DNA of 64,000 bases from Burkholderiales bacterium (GCA_947448955.1 CANFPU010000002.1:1-64000); one strand, 5' to 3'; counted from the first letter of the stretch, positions 7,416-15,805 are shown. Numbers and translations: made by a program. The notes: a model not told the origin generated them from the letters alone.

Positions 7416-9770
7416 TTGAAAACTTTCCAACACACCGCCATTGCCCTGGCGCTGGCAACATTGGCTTGCGCCGCGTCGGCGCAGCAGAGCACCGAGGTCG
7501 GCAAGATCACCGTCACCGGCGAAGGCGACAAGCTCGGCACCGGGCTGTTGATTGACGAGGACACGCCCAAGGCCAAGAGCACGGTCACCAAGGCCCAGAT
7601 CGAGAAGACCCGGTCGTCGTCGAACCCGTTCCAAGCGCTGTCGCTGCTGCCGGGCGTCAACAGCTCAAGCTTCGATGCCACCGGCTTGTTTGGCGGCAAC
7701 CTGCGGGTGCGCGGCTTCAACAGCGACCAGATGGGCTTCACGATCAATGGCGCACCGGTCAATGACTCCGGCAACTTCGCGGTCTATCCGCAGGAGTACT
7801 CCGACAGCGAAAACCTGTGCGAAATGTTCATCACGCAAGGCGCGACCGACAGCGAAGCGCCGCACGTTGGCGCGTCGGGCGGCAACGTTGGCCTGACCAC
7901 CTGCGCGCCGCAGGACAAGCAACGCGTTCGGGTCGCCCTCTCGGCGGGCCAGCTCAATTACCGCCGCGTCTTCGTGCGGGGTGACACCGGCAAGATTGGT
8001 GACTTCAAAGGCTTCCTGTCGGTCTCGCAAAGCCAGGCCGACAAGTGGAAAGGCGCTGGCAAGGCGGACCGCAGCCATGTTGACGCCGCGGTCGAATACC
8101 AGCTCGGCAACACCAAGCTCTCAGCCGGCCTGCTGTACAACCGCGCGGTCAACAACAACCTCCGTGCATTGACATTGAGCCAGCTGGCCACCGAGGGCTA
8201 TTTCGCGGATTACTCAACCACCGTGCCGCAGCACCTGGTCGGCGTCAAAGGCACGGCTCAAAGCGAGAGCGCGATCGCTGGCGCCACCGCTTACTACGGC
8301 TACGCGCTCAACCCGTTCGAGAACTACCTGATCAACGGCAAAGCCAACATCCAGCTCAGCCCGGCGCTGCGGCTCGACATCGAGCCCTACTACTGGTACG
8401 GCTATGGCACGGGTGGCGTGCAACAGACCTCGCTGGCCGAGAGCACGGGGACGACCAAGCTCAAAGGCGGTATCGCTGACATCAATGGTGATGGCGACGC
8501 CCTCGACACGGTGATGGTCTACCGCGGCAGCGTCACCCAGACCCACCGGCCAGGTGTCAACGCCAAGCTCAGCTACACGGTCGGTAACCACCGCTTGCTC
8601 GGCGGCCTGTGGTTCGAGCGCGCCGAACACCGCCAAACGGCGCCGGCCACCACCGTCGACAACAACGGCAACATCGGCGACCTGTGGCTGAAAAACAGCG
8701 CCGTGTTGCTGAAGTACGCTGATGGCTCGCTGTACCAGAACCGTGATGTGCTGACGATCTCCACTGGCAAGAGCGCGTTCGTGCAAGACACGATCGAACT
8801 GGCTGACAGCAAGCTGCAATTGGTGCCCAGCCTGAGCTACCGCGAAATCAATCGCGACTTCAGCAACTACGCGGCCGGCCCAGGCACGCCTGCTGCCACC
8901 TTCAGCCCTGGCGCCGACTACAAGATCCTGAAGACCTATTCGCAGGTCCTGCCCAGCCTGAACGCCAGCTACCAGTTCACACCGGCGCTGCAAGGTTTTG
9001 TCGGCGTCTCCAAGAACTTCAAAGCCCCGGGCAACTTCGAGTACTTCGGCCTCGCCAACGGCGTGAGCTTTATCAACGGCATCGGCAGCTACACCTCGCT
9101 GGCACCGTTGACGGTGCAGCAAGAGACCTCGGTCAACATCGATGCCGGCGCGCGCTACAAGCACGAGCTGTTCAAGGCTTCGGTGACGGCTTACCAAGTG
9201 GCGTTCAAGAACCGCATCGCCTCGAGTTATGACCCGTCGACGGCCACCACGCATGACTGGAATGTCGGCAATTCGACCGTCAGTGGGCTGGAAGTCGAGC
9301 TCGGCACCGTGCCTTACCAAGGCTTCTCGGCCTACGCATCGGGCGGCTACACCAAGAGCACGCTCGACAGCAACATGTTGAAGTCCGCCACCGAGGTCTA
9401 CGCCACCGCCGGCAAGCAGTTCCCTGACACGCCCAAGGGCATGGCCGCGCTCGCGCTGCAGTATGCGCAAGGCCCGTTGATGCTCAACCTCTCCGGCAAA
9501 TACACCAGCGCACGCTTCCTCACGCTGGTCAACGACCTGAGCATCGGCGGCTTCACCACCCTCGACTTCAACGCGGCCTACCAGCTGCCCAACACCGGGC
9601 TGTTCAAGAGCCCGCTGATCCGACTCAACGTCAGCAACCTCGCTGACAAGCGCTACCTGCTGGCGAATTCGGGCAGCGGCTCGACCATCGCGATCAATGC
9701 GGCCGGCAACCCACAGCTCTACGGCGGCGCGCCTCGCTTCACCAGCTTGACCGTGCAGACCGATTTCTGA
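7416..9770 (+). CDS. TonB-dependent outer-membrane receptor
   Basis: A 784-residue outer-membrane receptor with a Sec signal (cleavage near AASA/QQS), an N-terminal plug domain (LLPGVNSSS, LRVRGFNSDQMGFTINGAPVND) and a C-terminal beta-barrel ending LTVQTDF with a terminal phenylalanine. Translation starts at TTG 7416, preceded by AGGAAGA at 7404-7410. Around residues 354-363 there is DINGDGDALD, which resembles a calcium-binding loop. Two cysteines in the plug region (NLCEMF and TTCAPQ) could form a disulfide. The substrate is unknown; neighbours (nucleoside transporter, adenosine deaminase, tonB) make a nucleobase or nucleoside conceivable, but siderophore or vitamin uptake cannot be excluded. 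Confidence 0.88.
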   Translation: MKTFQHTAIALALATLACAASAQQSTEVGKITVTGEGDKLGTGLLIDEDTPKAKSTVTKAQIEKTRSSSNPFQALSLLPGVNSSSFDATGLFGGNLRVRGFNSDQMGFTINGAPVNDSGNFAVYPQEYSDSENLCEMFITQGATDSEAPHVGASGGNVGLTTCAPQDKQRVRVALSAGQLNYRRVFVRGDTGKIGDFKGFLSVSQSQADKWKGAGKADRSHVDAAVEYQLGNTKLSAGLLYNRAVNNNLRALTLSQLATEGYFADYSTTVPQHLVGVKGTAQSESAIAGATAYYGYALNPFENYLINGKANIQLSPALRLDIEPYYWYGYGTGGVQQTSLAESTGTTKLKGGIADINGDGDALDTVMVYRGSVTQTHRPGVNAKLSYTVGNHRLLGGLWFERAEHRQTAPATTVDNNGNIGDLWLKNSAVLLKYADGSLYQNRDVLTISTGKSAFVQDTIELADSKLQLVPSLSYREINRDFSNYAAGPGTPAATFSPGADYKILKTYSQVLPSLNASYQFTPALQGFVGVSKNFKAPGNFEYFGLANGVSFINGIGSYTSLAPLTVQQETSVNIDAGARYKHELFKASVTAYQVAFKNRIASSYDPSTATTHDWNVGNSTVSGLEVELGTVPYQGFSAYASGGYTKSTLDSNMLKSATEVYATAGKQFPDTPKGMAALALQYAQGPLMLNLSGKYTSARFLTLVNDLSIGGFTTLDFNAAYQLPNTGLFKSPLIRLNVSNLADKRYLLANSGSGSTIAINAAGNPQLYGGAPRFTSLTVQTDF

Positions 9771-9814
9771 GGCTTCGAGCTCCGCAGGCGCGCTGTGATG
9801 GCGCCGCATCCATC

Positions 9815-9837
9815 AAAGGCGCTTCGGCGCCTTTTTT
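9815..9837 (+). terminator. Intrinsic terminator after the TonB-dependent receptor
   Basis: GGCGC, a TTCG tetraloop, then GCGCC, flanked by AAA on the left and followed by T6 (9832-9837). This is a textbook intrinsic terminator about 45 bp after the receptor stop codon. The A-tract on the left also allows some function for minus-strand transcription. Confidence 0.85.
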
Positions 9838-9931
9838 CATGCGCAGCGTCCGTTCGGCATGCCTTGGCTTGGCAGCCAACCGCCACAGTGGGTAGAGTCG
9901 TTGAATCGCCTTGAACGACCTGGAACTGCTG

Positions 9932-11440
9932 ATGCCACCGACTGCCAAAGAAATCCTCGCCGCGCTGGGGGTGCCCGAAGCCTTTCACACCGGCGGCAAG
10001 CTGGTCGCGCGATCGCCGATCGACGGTCTGACGCAGGGCGCTGTGCGGGGCGCCGCGGCCGGCGAAGTGCAGGAGGCCATCGGCCGCGGGCACGGCGCTT
10101 TCATCGCTTGGCGGCAGGTGCCAGCACCCCGCCGCGGCGAGCTGTTGCGGCTGTTTGGCGATGAACTGCGCGCGCACAAGACTGCGTTGGCCACACTCGT
10201 CACGCTCGAGGTCGGCAAGGTCACGAGCGAGGGCCTGGGCGAGGTGCAGGAGATGATCGACATCTGCGACTTCGCGGTGGGCGCCTCACGGCAGCTGCAC
10301 GGGCTGACGATCGCCACCGAGCGCCCGGGGCACCGGATGATGGAGGTTTGGCACCCGCTGGGCGTGGTCGGCGTGATCAGCGCGTTCAACTTCCCGGTCG
10401 CAGTCTGGTCCTGGAACGCGGCATTGGCGCTGGTCTGCGGCAACGCCTTGGTCTGGAAGCCGAGCGAGAAAACTCCGCTGACGGCTCTCGCCTGCCAGGC
10501 CTTGCTCGAGCGCGCGATGCAACGCTTTGGGCAGGATGCGCCGCGATACCTCTCGCAGGTGCTCAACGGCGGCGCGGCCGTCGCTGAGGCGCTGGTCGAC
10601 GACGCGCGCGTGGCGCTGGTCTCAGCCACCGGATCGACCCGGATGGGCCGAGCCGTCGGACCGCGTGTCGCGGCGCGTTTTGGGCGCAGCCTGCTTGAGC
10701 TAGGTGGCAACAATGCCATCATCGTCACGCCCAGCGCCGACCTAGACCTTGCCGTGCGCGGCATCCTGTTCGGCGCCTACGGCACCGCAGGCCAGCGCTG
10801 TACCAGCACGCGCCGGGTGATCGCTCACCAAAGCGTCCACCACGAGCTGGTGATGCGGCTAGAGCGCGCCCGCGCGAGCCTGAAGGTCGGCGACCCGCGC
10901 GAGCCCGGCGTACTGGTCGGGCCGTTGATCGACGAGATGGCCTGGCTGGCGATGCAGGCCTCGCTGGACCAGGCCGCCGACCAAGGCGGGCAAGTCAGCG
11001 GCGGCGAGCGGGTGATGGTCGGTGGGCACGCGCAAGCCTTTTACGCTGCGCCGGCGCTGGTGCAGATGCCAGCCCAGACTGCGGTGGTCCGCCACGAGAC
11101 TTTCGCACCCATCCTCTATGTCTTGCGCTACGACGCGCTGAGCGAAGCCATCGCACTGCAGAACGATGTACCGCAAGGCTTGTCATCAGCCATCTTCACG
11201 AACGACTTGCGGGAGGCTGAGGCCTTTCTATCGGCCACCGGCTCAGACTGCGGCATCGCCAACGTGAACATCGGCACCTCTGGGGCAGAGATCGGCGGCG
11301 CGTTCGGCGGTGAAAAAGAGACCGGCGGCGGCCGAGAATCGGGGTCGGACGCCTGGAAAAACTACATGCGCCGGGCCACCAACACGATCAACTACTCCAA
11401 CGCCTTGCCGCTGGCCCAAGGCGTTAGATTCGACCTCTGA
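9932..11440 (+). CDS. amaB: L-aminoadipate-semialdehyde / piperidine-6-carboxylate dehydrogenase (ALDH7 family)
   Basis: NAD-dependent aldehyde dehydrogenase of the ALDH7 (antiquitin) group, which oxidises 2-aminoadipate 6-semialdehyde in lysine/pipecolate degradation. Family-specific features are LLELGGNNAIIV with the general-base glutamate, GTAGQRCTSTRR with the catalytic cysteine, and the C-terminal NIGTSGAEIGGAFGGEKETGGGRESG segment shared by ALDH7 members. I chose ATG 9932 (502 aa) because TGGAAC precedes it at a suitable distance and the family N-terminus begins there; TTG 9911 would add seven residues. It stands alone after a terminator, and no other lysine-catabolic gene is in view. 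Confidence 0.85.
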   Translation: MPPTAKEILAALGVPEAFHTGGKLVARSPIDGLTQGAVRGAAAGEVQEAIGRGHGAFIAWRQVPAPRRGELLRLFGDELRAHKTALATLVTLEVGKVTSEGLGEVQEMIDICDFAVGASRQLHGLTIATERPGHRMMEVWHPLGVVGVISAFNFPVAVWSWNAALALVCGNALVWKPSEKTPLTALACQALLERAMQRFGQDAPRYLSQVLNGGAAVAEALVDDARVALVSATGSTRMGRAVGPRVAARFGRSLLELGGNNAIIVTPSADLDLAVRGILFGAYGTAGQRCTSTRRVIAHQSVHHELVMRLERARASLKVGDPREPGVLVGPLIDEMAWLAMQASLDQAADQGGQVSGGERVMVGGHAQAFYAAPALVQMPAQTAVVRHETFAPILYVLRYDALSEAIALQNDVPQGLSSAIFTNDLREAEAFLSATGSDCGIANVNIGTSGAEIGGAFGGEKETGGGRESGSDAWKNYMRRATNTINYSNALPLAQGVRFDL

Positions 11441-11541
11441 ACTTCGGCGGCGTGATGCTCCGCGCTGAGCCCTGAACCCCGAGCGAAAACGCCAACGGCG
11501 CTGTCTTTGAGCCGGCGCGGCGGGCGCCGCACCGACGCTCA

Positions 11542-12315
11542 TCAATACCAATACTCCAGATGCGGGAACGGATTTCTATTGGTATGTTTTCTATAATTAA
11601 AATGCACCACGAATGAAATCCTTCTGTCAGCTTTTTTCTTGACGTCGAACGGTAACACGACGTGCGGCATGAAGCTGTCGAAGAGTATCATGTTACCAGC
11701 ATCGTATGGGATTTTTTGACGATTTTTGACCGACTTCGCTGTATAGCCGTCAGCTTTGTAAAAATTATCCAGCTGGTCTGCCAAGTAGCGCTCTTGCCAG
11801 ATGTCGAGATCGCCGCCACGGTTTTTTTCAAACTGCGCTGTACGTTTGATTGAAATGACGCAGGAATAAGCCCTGGTTCGATCGTTAAAAATACTTTCAG
11901 GATATTGCAGAAGACCTTCGGTGTCAGTATGTATGTTATACAGTCGCCAACTTTGAAGCTGCAGGTTGAATCCGGCCATCAAAAAGTATTTCTTGTCACG
12001 CGGCACCACCGGCAGTGCGCCGGACTTGAGGCCGGAAAGATCCAGAATGAGACTGGCAGCCGCCTCGATGATCTCCTTGATCTCAGGAAACTCTTTGAGC
12101 AAATACTTGTTGTGCTTGTCGGCAAACCGATAATAGCTCTCATTCAAGCCGGCCTCGATCATTCCATAATAGGCCGCCAACTGGCCATATTGTGGCTCGA
12201 CATCTGAGCCGAAGATCTCCAGATTGTCGAAGATCTTTTTTTCCCAGCGCCGGCAAAGCGCAGCGCTTAGAAATTCTTTTTTAACCAAATACTGATTCGT
12301 GAATAATTTTTTCAT
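11542..12315 (-). CDS. 2-oxoglutarate/Fe(II)-dependent dioxygenase-like protein
   Basis: A 257-residue protein with the jelly-roll dioxygenase triad: HTD (H129, D131), a distal histidine in FDSFMPHVV (H218), and RIS (R232) about 14 residues further as the 2-oxoglutarate carboxylate ligand. The segment DAGNMILFDSFMPHVV is typical of prolyl-hydroxylase-type members. The substrate is unknown. Codon use is visibly AT-richer and more lysine/asparagine-rich than neighbouring genes (for example the first 20 residues), suggesting transfer. It is divergent from the SET-domain gene, and no strong ribosome binding site precedes ATG 12313-12315. Confidence 0.75.
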   Translation of the reverse strand: MKKLFTNQYLVKKEFLSAALCRRWEKKIFDNLEIFGSDVEPQYGQLAAYYGMIEAGLNESYYRFADKHNKYLLKEFPEIKEIIEAAASLILDLSGLKSGALPVVPRDKKYFLMAGFNLQLQSWRLYNIHTDTEGLLQYPESIFNDRTRAYSCVISIKRTAQFEKNRGGDLDIWQERYLADQLDNFYKADGYTAKSVKNRQKIPYDAGNMILFDSFMPHVVLPFDVKKKADRRISFVVHFNYRKHTNRNPFPHLEYWY

Positions 12316-12611
12316 CTGAGTTGCCGGTGAAATTCACAGCCACACATCACGCCTGAATGACGGGGCGGATCCAACCCACCACACCGCTTCGATCCATCTG
12401 CACCTGACCGCCAACAGTGCGCCATGTCAAGCCGACTTTGGATCGTCGCACAAGCAGTCAGTCAAGGGAAGACCCTCGGTCAAAGGCCAAAGCTTTGCAG
12501 CAGGTGGGACGGCCAGCAAAAAGGTGTAATATCATGCAGCGTCAAACCATTTTGGCCATGGCGCCCAGCCGCCGCCTCAGAATTTCATCAGCACCTTAAA
12601 GTTTTAGTCCC
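12316..12611. other. Divergent intergenic region of the AT-rich island
   Basis: This 296-bp gap lies between the minus-strand dioxygenase and the plus-strand SET gene. TAATAT (12527-12532), preceded directly by TG, is a reasonable -10 hexamer for the SET gene, but no good -35 was found. Short open frames here (around 12417-12639) have neither a family resemblance nor a ribosome binding site and are not called. Confidence 0.35.
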
Positions 12612-13034
12612 ATGCCGAATGCCAAACAAAAATTATTAGCGCACTTGAGTCAAGACGTTTACTGCCGTCTCGGGGTGTCGCCAGTGCATGGTATCGGGGT
12701 TTTTGCAATTCGCGCAATTGCTAAAGGCGTCAACCCGCTGAGATCACGCTTGAAGTTTGACGAAGTCAGTTTTTCGCACAAAGAAATCAAAACCTTGCCG
12801 CGCAGCGTGCGCAAGGAAATAGAGATTTTCTGCTACTACGACGATGACCGCGTGCTGGTCCCTTCGATCGGACTCAATTCAATGCATATGGCGGTGTATC
12901 TCAATCATTCAAAAACCCCTTCCGTTCAGTATCAGAAGAACGGCCAACTGATCACGCTACGCGCCATCAAATCAGGCGAGGAATTGATGATGGATTACGA
13001 CGTCAACTTCGGCGCCACCCATATTTTCGACTGA
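12612..13034 (+). CDS. Small SET-domain protein (putative lysine methyltransferase)
   Basis: A 140-residue protein consisting essentially of one SET domain. Visible motifs are GIGVFAIRAIAKG (residues 27-39, the SET-N segment), YLNHSKTPSV (96-105, the NHS motif of the S-adenosylmethionine site) and GEELMMDYD (122-130, with the catalytic tyrosine region). It lacks the Cys-rich pre- and post-SET modules of eukaryotic histone methyltransferases, as is usual in compact bacterial versions. A protein lysine is the likely target but is not identifiable from sequence. It points toward the GNAT-like gene, leaving 13 bp between their stops, and sits in the AT-richer island. Confidence 0.75.
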   Translation: MPNAKQKLLAHLSQDVYCRLGVSPVHGIGVFAIRAIAKGVNPLRSRLKFDEVSFSHKEIKTLPRSVRKEIEIFCYYDDDRVLVPSIGLNSMHMAVYLNHSKTPSVQYQKNGQLITLRAIKSGEELMMDYDVNFGATHIFD

Positions 13035-13047
13035 AACCGGCACCTCG

Positions 13048-13926
13048 TCAGTCGATTGATGGGCGGGAAATCTGGTTCCACTGCGATGGCTCGAAGTCAG
13101 TATGCAGTGGCGAACTGGGGTCGCGCGCCAAAGGATGCTCAGGGTCGGTCATCGCGATGCCATAGATCGGCTCCAGGTCTGTCACCAACAATGACTTGTA
13201 ACCATAGTCACCGACCGGGCCAAGATTGTAATATTTGTAGCCATGGCGCGCCGCCCAGCGCGCGGCCAGCACACAGGCATAGATGCCCGGCGAGCGCTTC
13301 TTGTAGTCGATATTCCATTGACAGAAACTGCCGTAAACCTGGTCGCGCTCGGGCAACAACATCGAGACATCGGTGAGGATCAAATCACCGTTGGCGGCAT
13401 GCACTTGAAGGATCAGAACGTCGAGCTTTCGAATATAGTCGACAAATCCATCGACTTCCATGGCATGGATGTCGTAGGCATTGAAGTGTTCAGCGCCAAT
13501 TTGTAAAATGTATTCGACCGTGATTTCCCTGCCCGGCACGACTTTCTCTGAAACCTCGAAAGACCGGAACAGCTTGTCAAGTTCGCGAATTTTTCGCGCC
13601 CGCCACGGATCGGTCCAGAAATCCTCGCCAGCCACATTGGCCAGCCCGTAGTGGTCATTGATCGGCACCCCGAAATTTCCATCCGGTGGCAGCGCATAAA
13701 CAATAAAGGGTTTGCGCGCAGATGCCAGCATATCTGGTGTCACGTCAATATAAGGACAGAGCGCGTCCCAGCGGCTGGTGTAGTACCTGATCTCCTCGTG
13801 AAAGCTCTCAACACAAAGATTTTCATCAGTCCAACTCTGGTGGGCCAACGCCCGTTTCACGGGCTCATTCGACGCGCAGACCGCCGGTTCGAAAAAATCT
13901 GACGGCAAAGCTGCATCGGTTCTCAT
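13048..13926 (-). CDS. GNAT-fold protein resembling aminoacyl-tRNA-protein transferase
   Basis: A 292-residue protein. Its last third (about residues 185-260) runs LLPERDQVYGSFCQWNI, then ACVLAARWAARHGYKYYNLG and YGYKSLLVTDLEPIYG. This resembles the C-terminal GNAT fold of arginyl/leucyl-tRNA-protein transferases, where a similar (Y)LG...YKxxFxPLE pattern occurs. The N-terminal half has no motif I recognise. ATG overlaps the TGA of the upstream Cys-cluster gene (ATGA, 13923-13926), implying coupled translation. The specific reaction, whether aminoacyl transfer or acetylation, is unknown; the assignment is by pattern only. Confidence 0.5.
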   Translation of the reverse strand: MRTDAALPSDFFEPAVCASNEPVKRALAHQSWTDENLCVESFHEEIRYYTSRWDALCPYIDVTPDMLASARKPFIVYALPPDGNFGVPINDHYGLANVAGEDFWTDPWRARKIRELDKLFRSFEVSEKVVPGREITVEYILQIGAEHFNAYDIHAMEVDGFVDYIRKLDVLILQVHAANGDLILTDVSMLLPERDQVYGSFCQWNIDYKKRSPGIYACVLAARWAARHGYKYYNLGPVGDYGYKSLLVTDLEPIYGIAMTDPEHPLARDPSSPLHTDFEPSQWNQISRPSID

Positions 13927-14387
13927 GTCGATTTGCCTTCCGGCCCAGCCGCGAGTTGGAGTGGTTGCAGATCGAAGTAGTACTCATCGACCTTGAAGTT
14001 CTTGCGCAAAAAGCTGGGGTCAACCCGCGCCAGTCGTTTCAGTTCGGCCGCCATCAGACCGAAATGCGCCGACGCTTCGCTGGCTTCATGCTGCAACTGG
14101 CGCTGGTATTCCGGCATCAACGGGCAATCCACGTCGAACAGAAAACCGCCGGTTTTCGGATTGAAAGATAGCGGATACAACTGGCAGCTGAACGGCTTGT
14201 CGTCGCCCAAACGACAACCCGCATCGCCAAGGTTTTGACAACGGCTCTCAATGCACAAACTGCCGTGCTTTTTCTTCTCCGCCGCGGTCAAGGTGATTTC
14301 GAGCGGGGGATAGCCCGCATCGACATGACAGCATCCTCGGCATTCGGCGCAGTGATCAAAAAGCACTGGATGCTCCTGCGCTTGCAT
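13923..14387 (-). CDS. YkgJ-type cysteine-cluster protein
   Basis: A 154-residue protein with HCAECRGCCHVD near the N-terminus (a CxxCxxCC cluster), further cysteines at SLCIESRCQNLGDAGCRL, and FSCQLYPL. This is the layout of the YkgJ/Fe-S or zinc-chelating family of unknown function. ATG 14387 was chosen because the family begins shortly before the first cysteine motif; a TTG at 14474 would add 29 residues of unconvincing sequence. It is translationally coupled to the GNAT-like gene, so the two products probably act together; such proteins are proposed to bind metal, but no reaction is shown. Confidence 0.7.
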   Translation of the reverse strand: MQAQEHPVLFDHCAECRGCCHVDAGYPPLEITLTAAEKKKHGSLCIESRCQNLGDAGCRLGDDKPFSCQLYPLSFNPKTGGFLFDVDCPLMPEYQRQLQHEASEASAHFGLMAAELKRLARVDPSFLRKNFKVDEYYFDLQPLQLAAGPEGKST

Positions 14388-14611
14388 CGCGGCAGACGAT
14401 GCCGGGAGAGGCGCGATATGAGGGCAAACAGTGCTGATGTCTGCCTGGTGTTTGCCTGTCCAGCATGCGAGCAAATTTTCTTGGGCTTCGATGGGTCGAT
14501 TTCGCCGAGAACCCGCGAAGTTTACTCATTTTTCAACAATTTTCGTGATTTTACCCAATGAGTAGGCGGCAAACAGTCACCGCGTGAATGGACAAATGAC
14601 CGCCTGCCTGA

Positions 14612-14827
14612 GCGCGTTGTCGCCAGGCACCAGACAGTCCGCGTTTGCTTGGCTGGCGGGCTCAAGTGCTTGCCCGCAAGCATGCGGGCAGATCCTTGGC
14701 TTCGCCGCAGCGCGCCAAGGCGCGTTGTCGCCAGGCACCAGACAGTCCGCGTTTGCTTGGCTGGCGGGCTCAAGTGCTTGCCCGCAAGCATGCGGGCAGA
14801 TCCTTCGCCAGGCACCAGACAGTCCGC
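14612..14827. repeat. 108-bp tandem repeat with internal hairpins
   Basis: A 108-bp unit starts at 14612 and again at 14720; a third partial copy (CGCCAGGCACCAGACAGTCC) starts at 14806. Each full unit contains TGCCCGCA-AGCA-TGCGGGCA (14671-14690 and 14779-14798), a perfect 8-bp stem with a 4-base loop. Apparent open frames across it simply translate the repeat. Confidence 0.9.
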
Positions 14828-14841
14828 AGGGACTGTCTGGT
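14814..14841. terminator. 12-bp perfect hairpin after the second BMP permease
   Basis: ACCAGACAGTCC (14814-14825), loop GCAG, and GGACTGTCTGGT (14830-14841) form a perfect 12-bp stem, 8 bp beyond the stop of the minus-strand permease gene. There is no T-run, so it may protect the mRNA 3' end or act with Rho rather than be an intrinsic terminator. The left arm belongs to the tandem repeat. Confidence 0.5.
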
Positions 14842-14849
14842 GTCCGGGC

Positions 14850-15803
14850 TCAGCGCTCGCCTTGGCGGTAGGGTTTCATCAGGGCTTGCGGGTAGGCGGC
14901 GCGGCGCGCCACCAGCACCAACGCGACGATCGCCATCGCGTACGGCAGCGCCAGGTAGAGCTGGTATGGCGGCACGAAACCCAACCAAGCCTGCGCCGCT
15001 TCAGCCGCACCGCTGGCTTGCTGCAGGCGCAACTGCAGCGCGTCAAAGAAGGCGAACAACAGTGCGCCCAACAGCGCTTTGCCGGGCCGCCAAGACGCGA
15101 ACACCACCAGCGCCACACAAACCCAACCGCGGCCGTTGACCATGTTGAAAAAGAACGCGTTGAAGGCCGACAGCGTCAGAAAGGCGCCTGCCACGCCCAT
15201 CAGCGCCGATCCTGCGATCACCGCACCAGCGCGCAAACGCAGCACATTCAGGCCTTGGCCCTCGGCGGCAGCGGGGTTCTCGCCCACCATGCGCAGCGCC
15301 AATCCGAGCGGCGTTCGGTAGAGCCCCCAGGCCAATGCGGGGACCATCAACAGGGCCATCAAGGTCATCGGCGTCTGCGCGCCAATGACCGGTATCGGCA
15401 ACCAGTCCATCGGCGCAAAGGGCTGGATCTTCGGCGGGCTGTCGACCTTGGGAAAACTGACCCGGTAGGCATAGCTTGCCAGGCTGGTGGCCAGCAGCGT
15501 GATGCCCAGACCCGAGACATGCTGCGACAAGGTCAGCGTGACCGTGAGCAGCGCATGCAGCGCACCAAAAGCCGCCCCGGCTGCAGCCGCTGCCAGTACC
15601 CCGCCCCATAACCCAGCGCCGTGGTAGGCGGCGAACCAGCCGGCAAAAGCACCTGCCACCATGATGCCCTCGATGCCCAGGTTGAGCACCCCGGCGCGCT
15701 CACACAGCAACACGCCCAGCGTGCCCAGGATCAGCGGCGTCGCAGTGCGCAGCACCGAAACCCAGAACGGCGCGGCCAGCAACAGATCGAGCACCTCGCC
15801 CAT
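14850..15803 (-). CDS. BMP-type ABC transporter permease (second system, second subunit)
   Basis: A 317-residue BPD_transp_2 permease. ERAGVLNLGIEGIMVAGAFAG near residues 35-55 is the family loop, followed by alternating hydrophobic helices and the later VGENPAAAEGQGL loop. It is the last gene of the second BMP-type operon (SBP 19515, ATPase, permease, permease) and starts 2 bp after the previous stop. It should pair with the product of 15806-16873. The substrate class is probably a nucleoside, nucleobase or ureide by family. Confidence 0.88.
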   Translation of the reverse strand: MGEVLDLLLAAPFWVSVLRTATPLILGTLGVLLCERAGVLNLGIEGIMVAGAFAGWFAAYHGAGLWGGVLAAAAAGAAFGALHALLTVTLTLSQHVSGLGITLLATSLASYAYRVSFPKVDSPPKIQPFAPMDWLPIPVIGAQTPMTLMALLMVPALAWGLYRTPLGLALRMVGENPAAAEGQGLNVLRLRAGAVIAGSALMGVAGAFLTLSAFNAFFFNMVNGRGWVCVALVVFASWRPGKALLGALLFAFFDALQLRLQQASGAAEAAQAWLGFVPPYQLYLALPYAMAIVALVLVARRAAYPQALMKPYRQGER

Positions 15804-15805
15804 CG

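Larger units (their letters stand above)
14388..14849. other. Intergenic region with structured repeats
   Basis: This 462-bp region upstream of the Cys-cluster gene and downstream of the second BMP permease holds no supported gene. The left part (to about 14600) is moderately AT-rich and could carry the promoter of the Cys-cluster/GNAT pair. The right part is the 108-bp tandem repeat and a strong hairpin. Confidence 0.5.

Noticed and set aside
8214-9809. Long open frame antisense to the TonB-dependent receptor
   Set aside because: Arg/Val/Ala-rich translation with no motif; the opposite strand encodes a clear receptor. A GC-rich codon shadow.
12417-12639. Short frames upstream of the SET gene, considered as a precursor peptide
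   Set aside because: No ribosome binding site, no leader/core pattern, and overlapping frames of similar length; nothing supports a peptide gene.
14649-15611. Plus-strand frame running from the 108-bp repeat into the permease
   Set aside because: Starts in repeat DNA, repeats itself in translation, and is antisense to a conserved permease.
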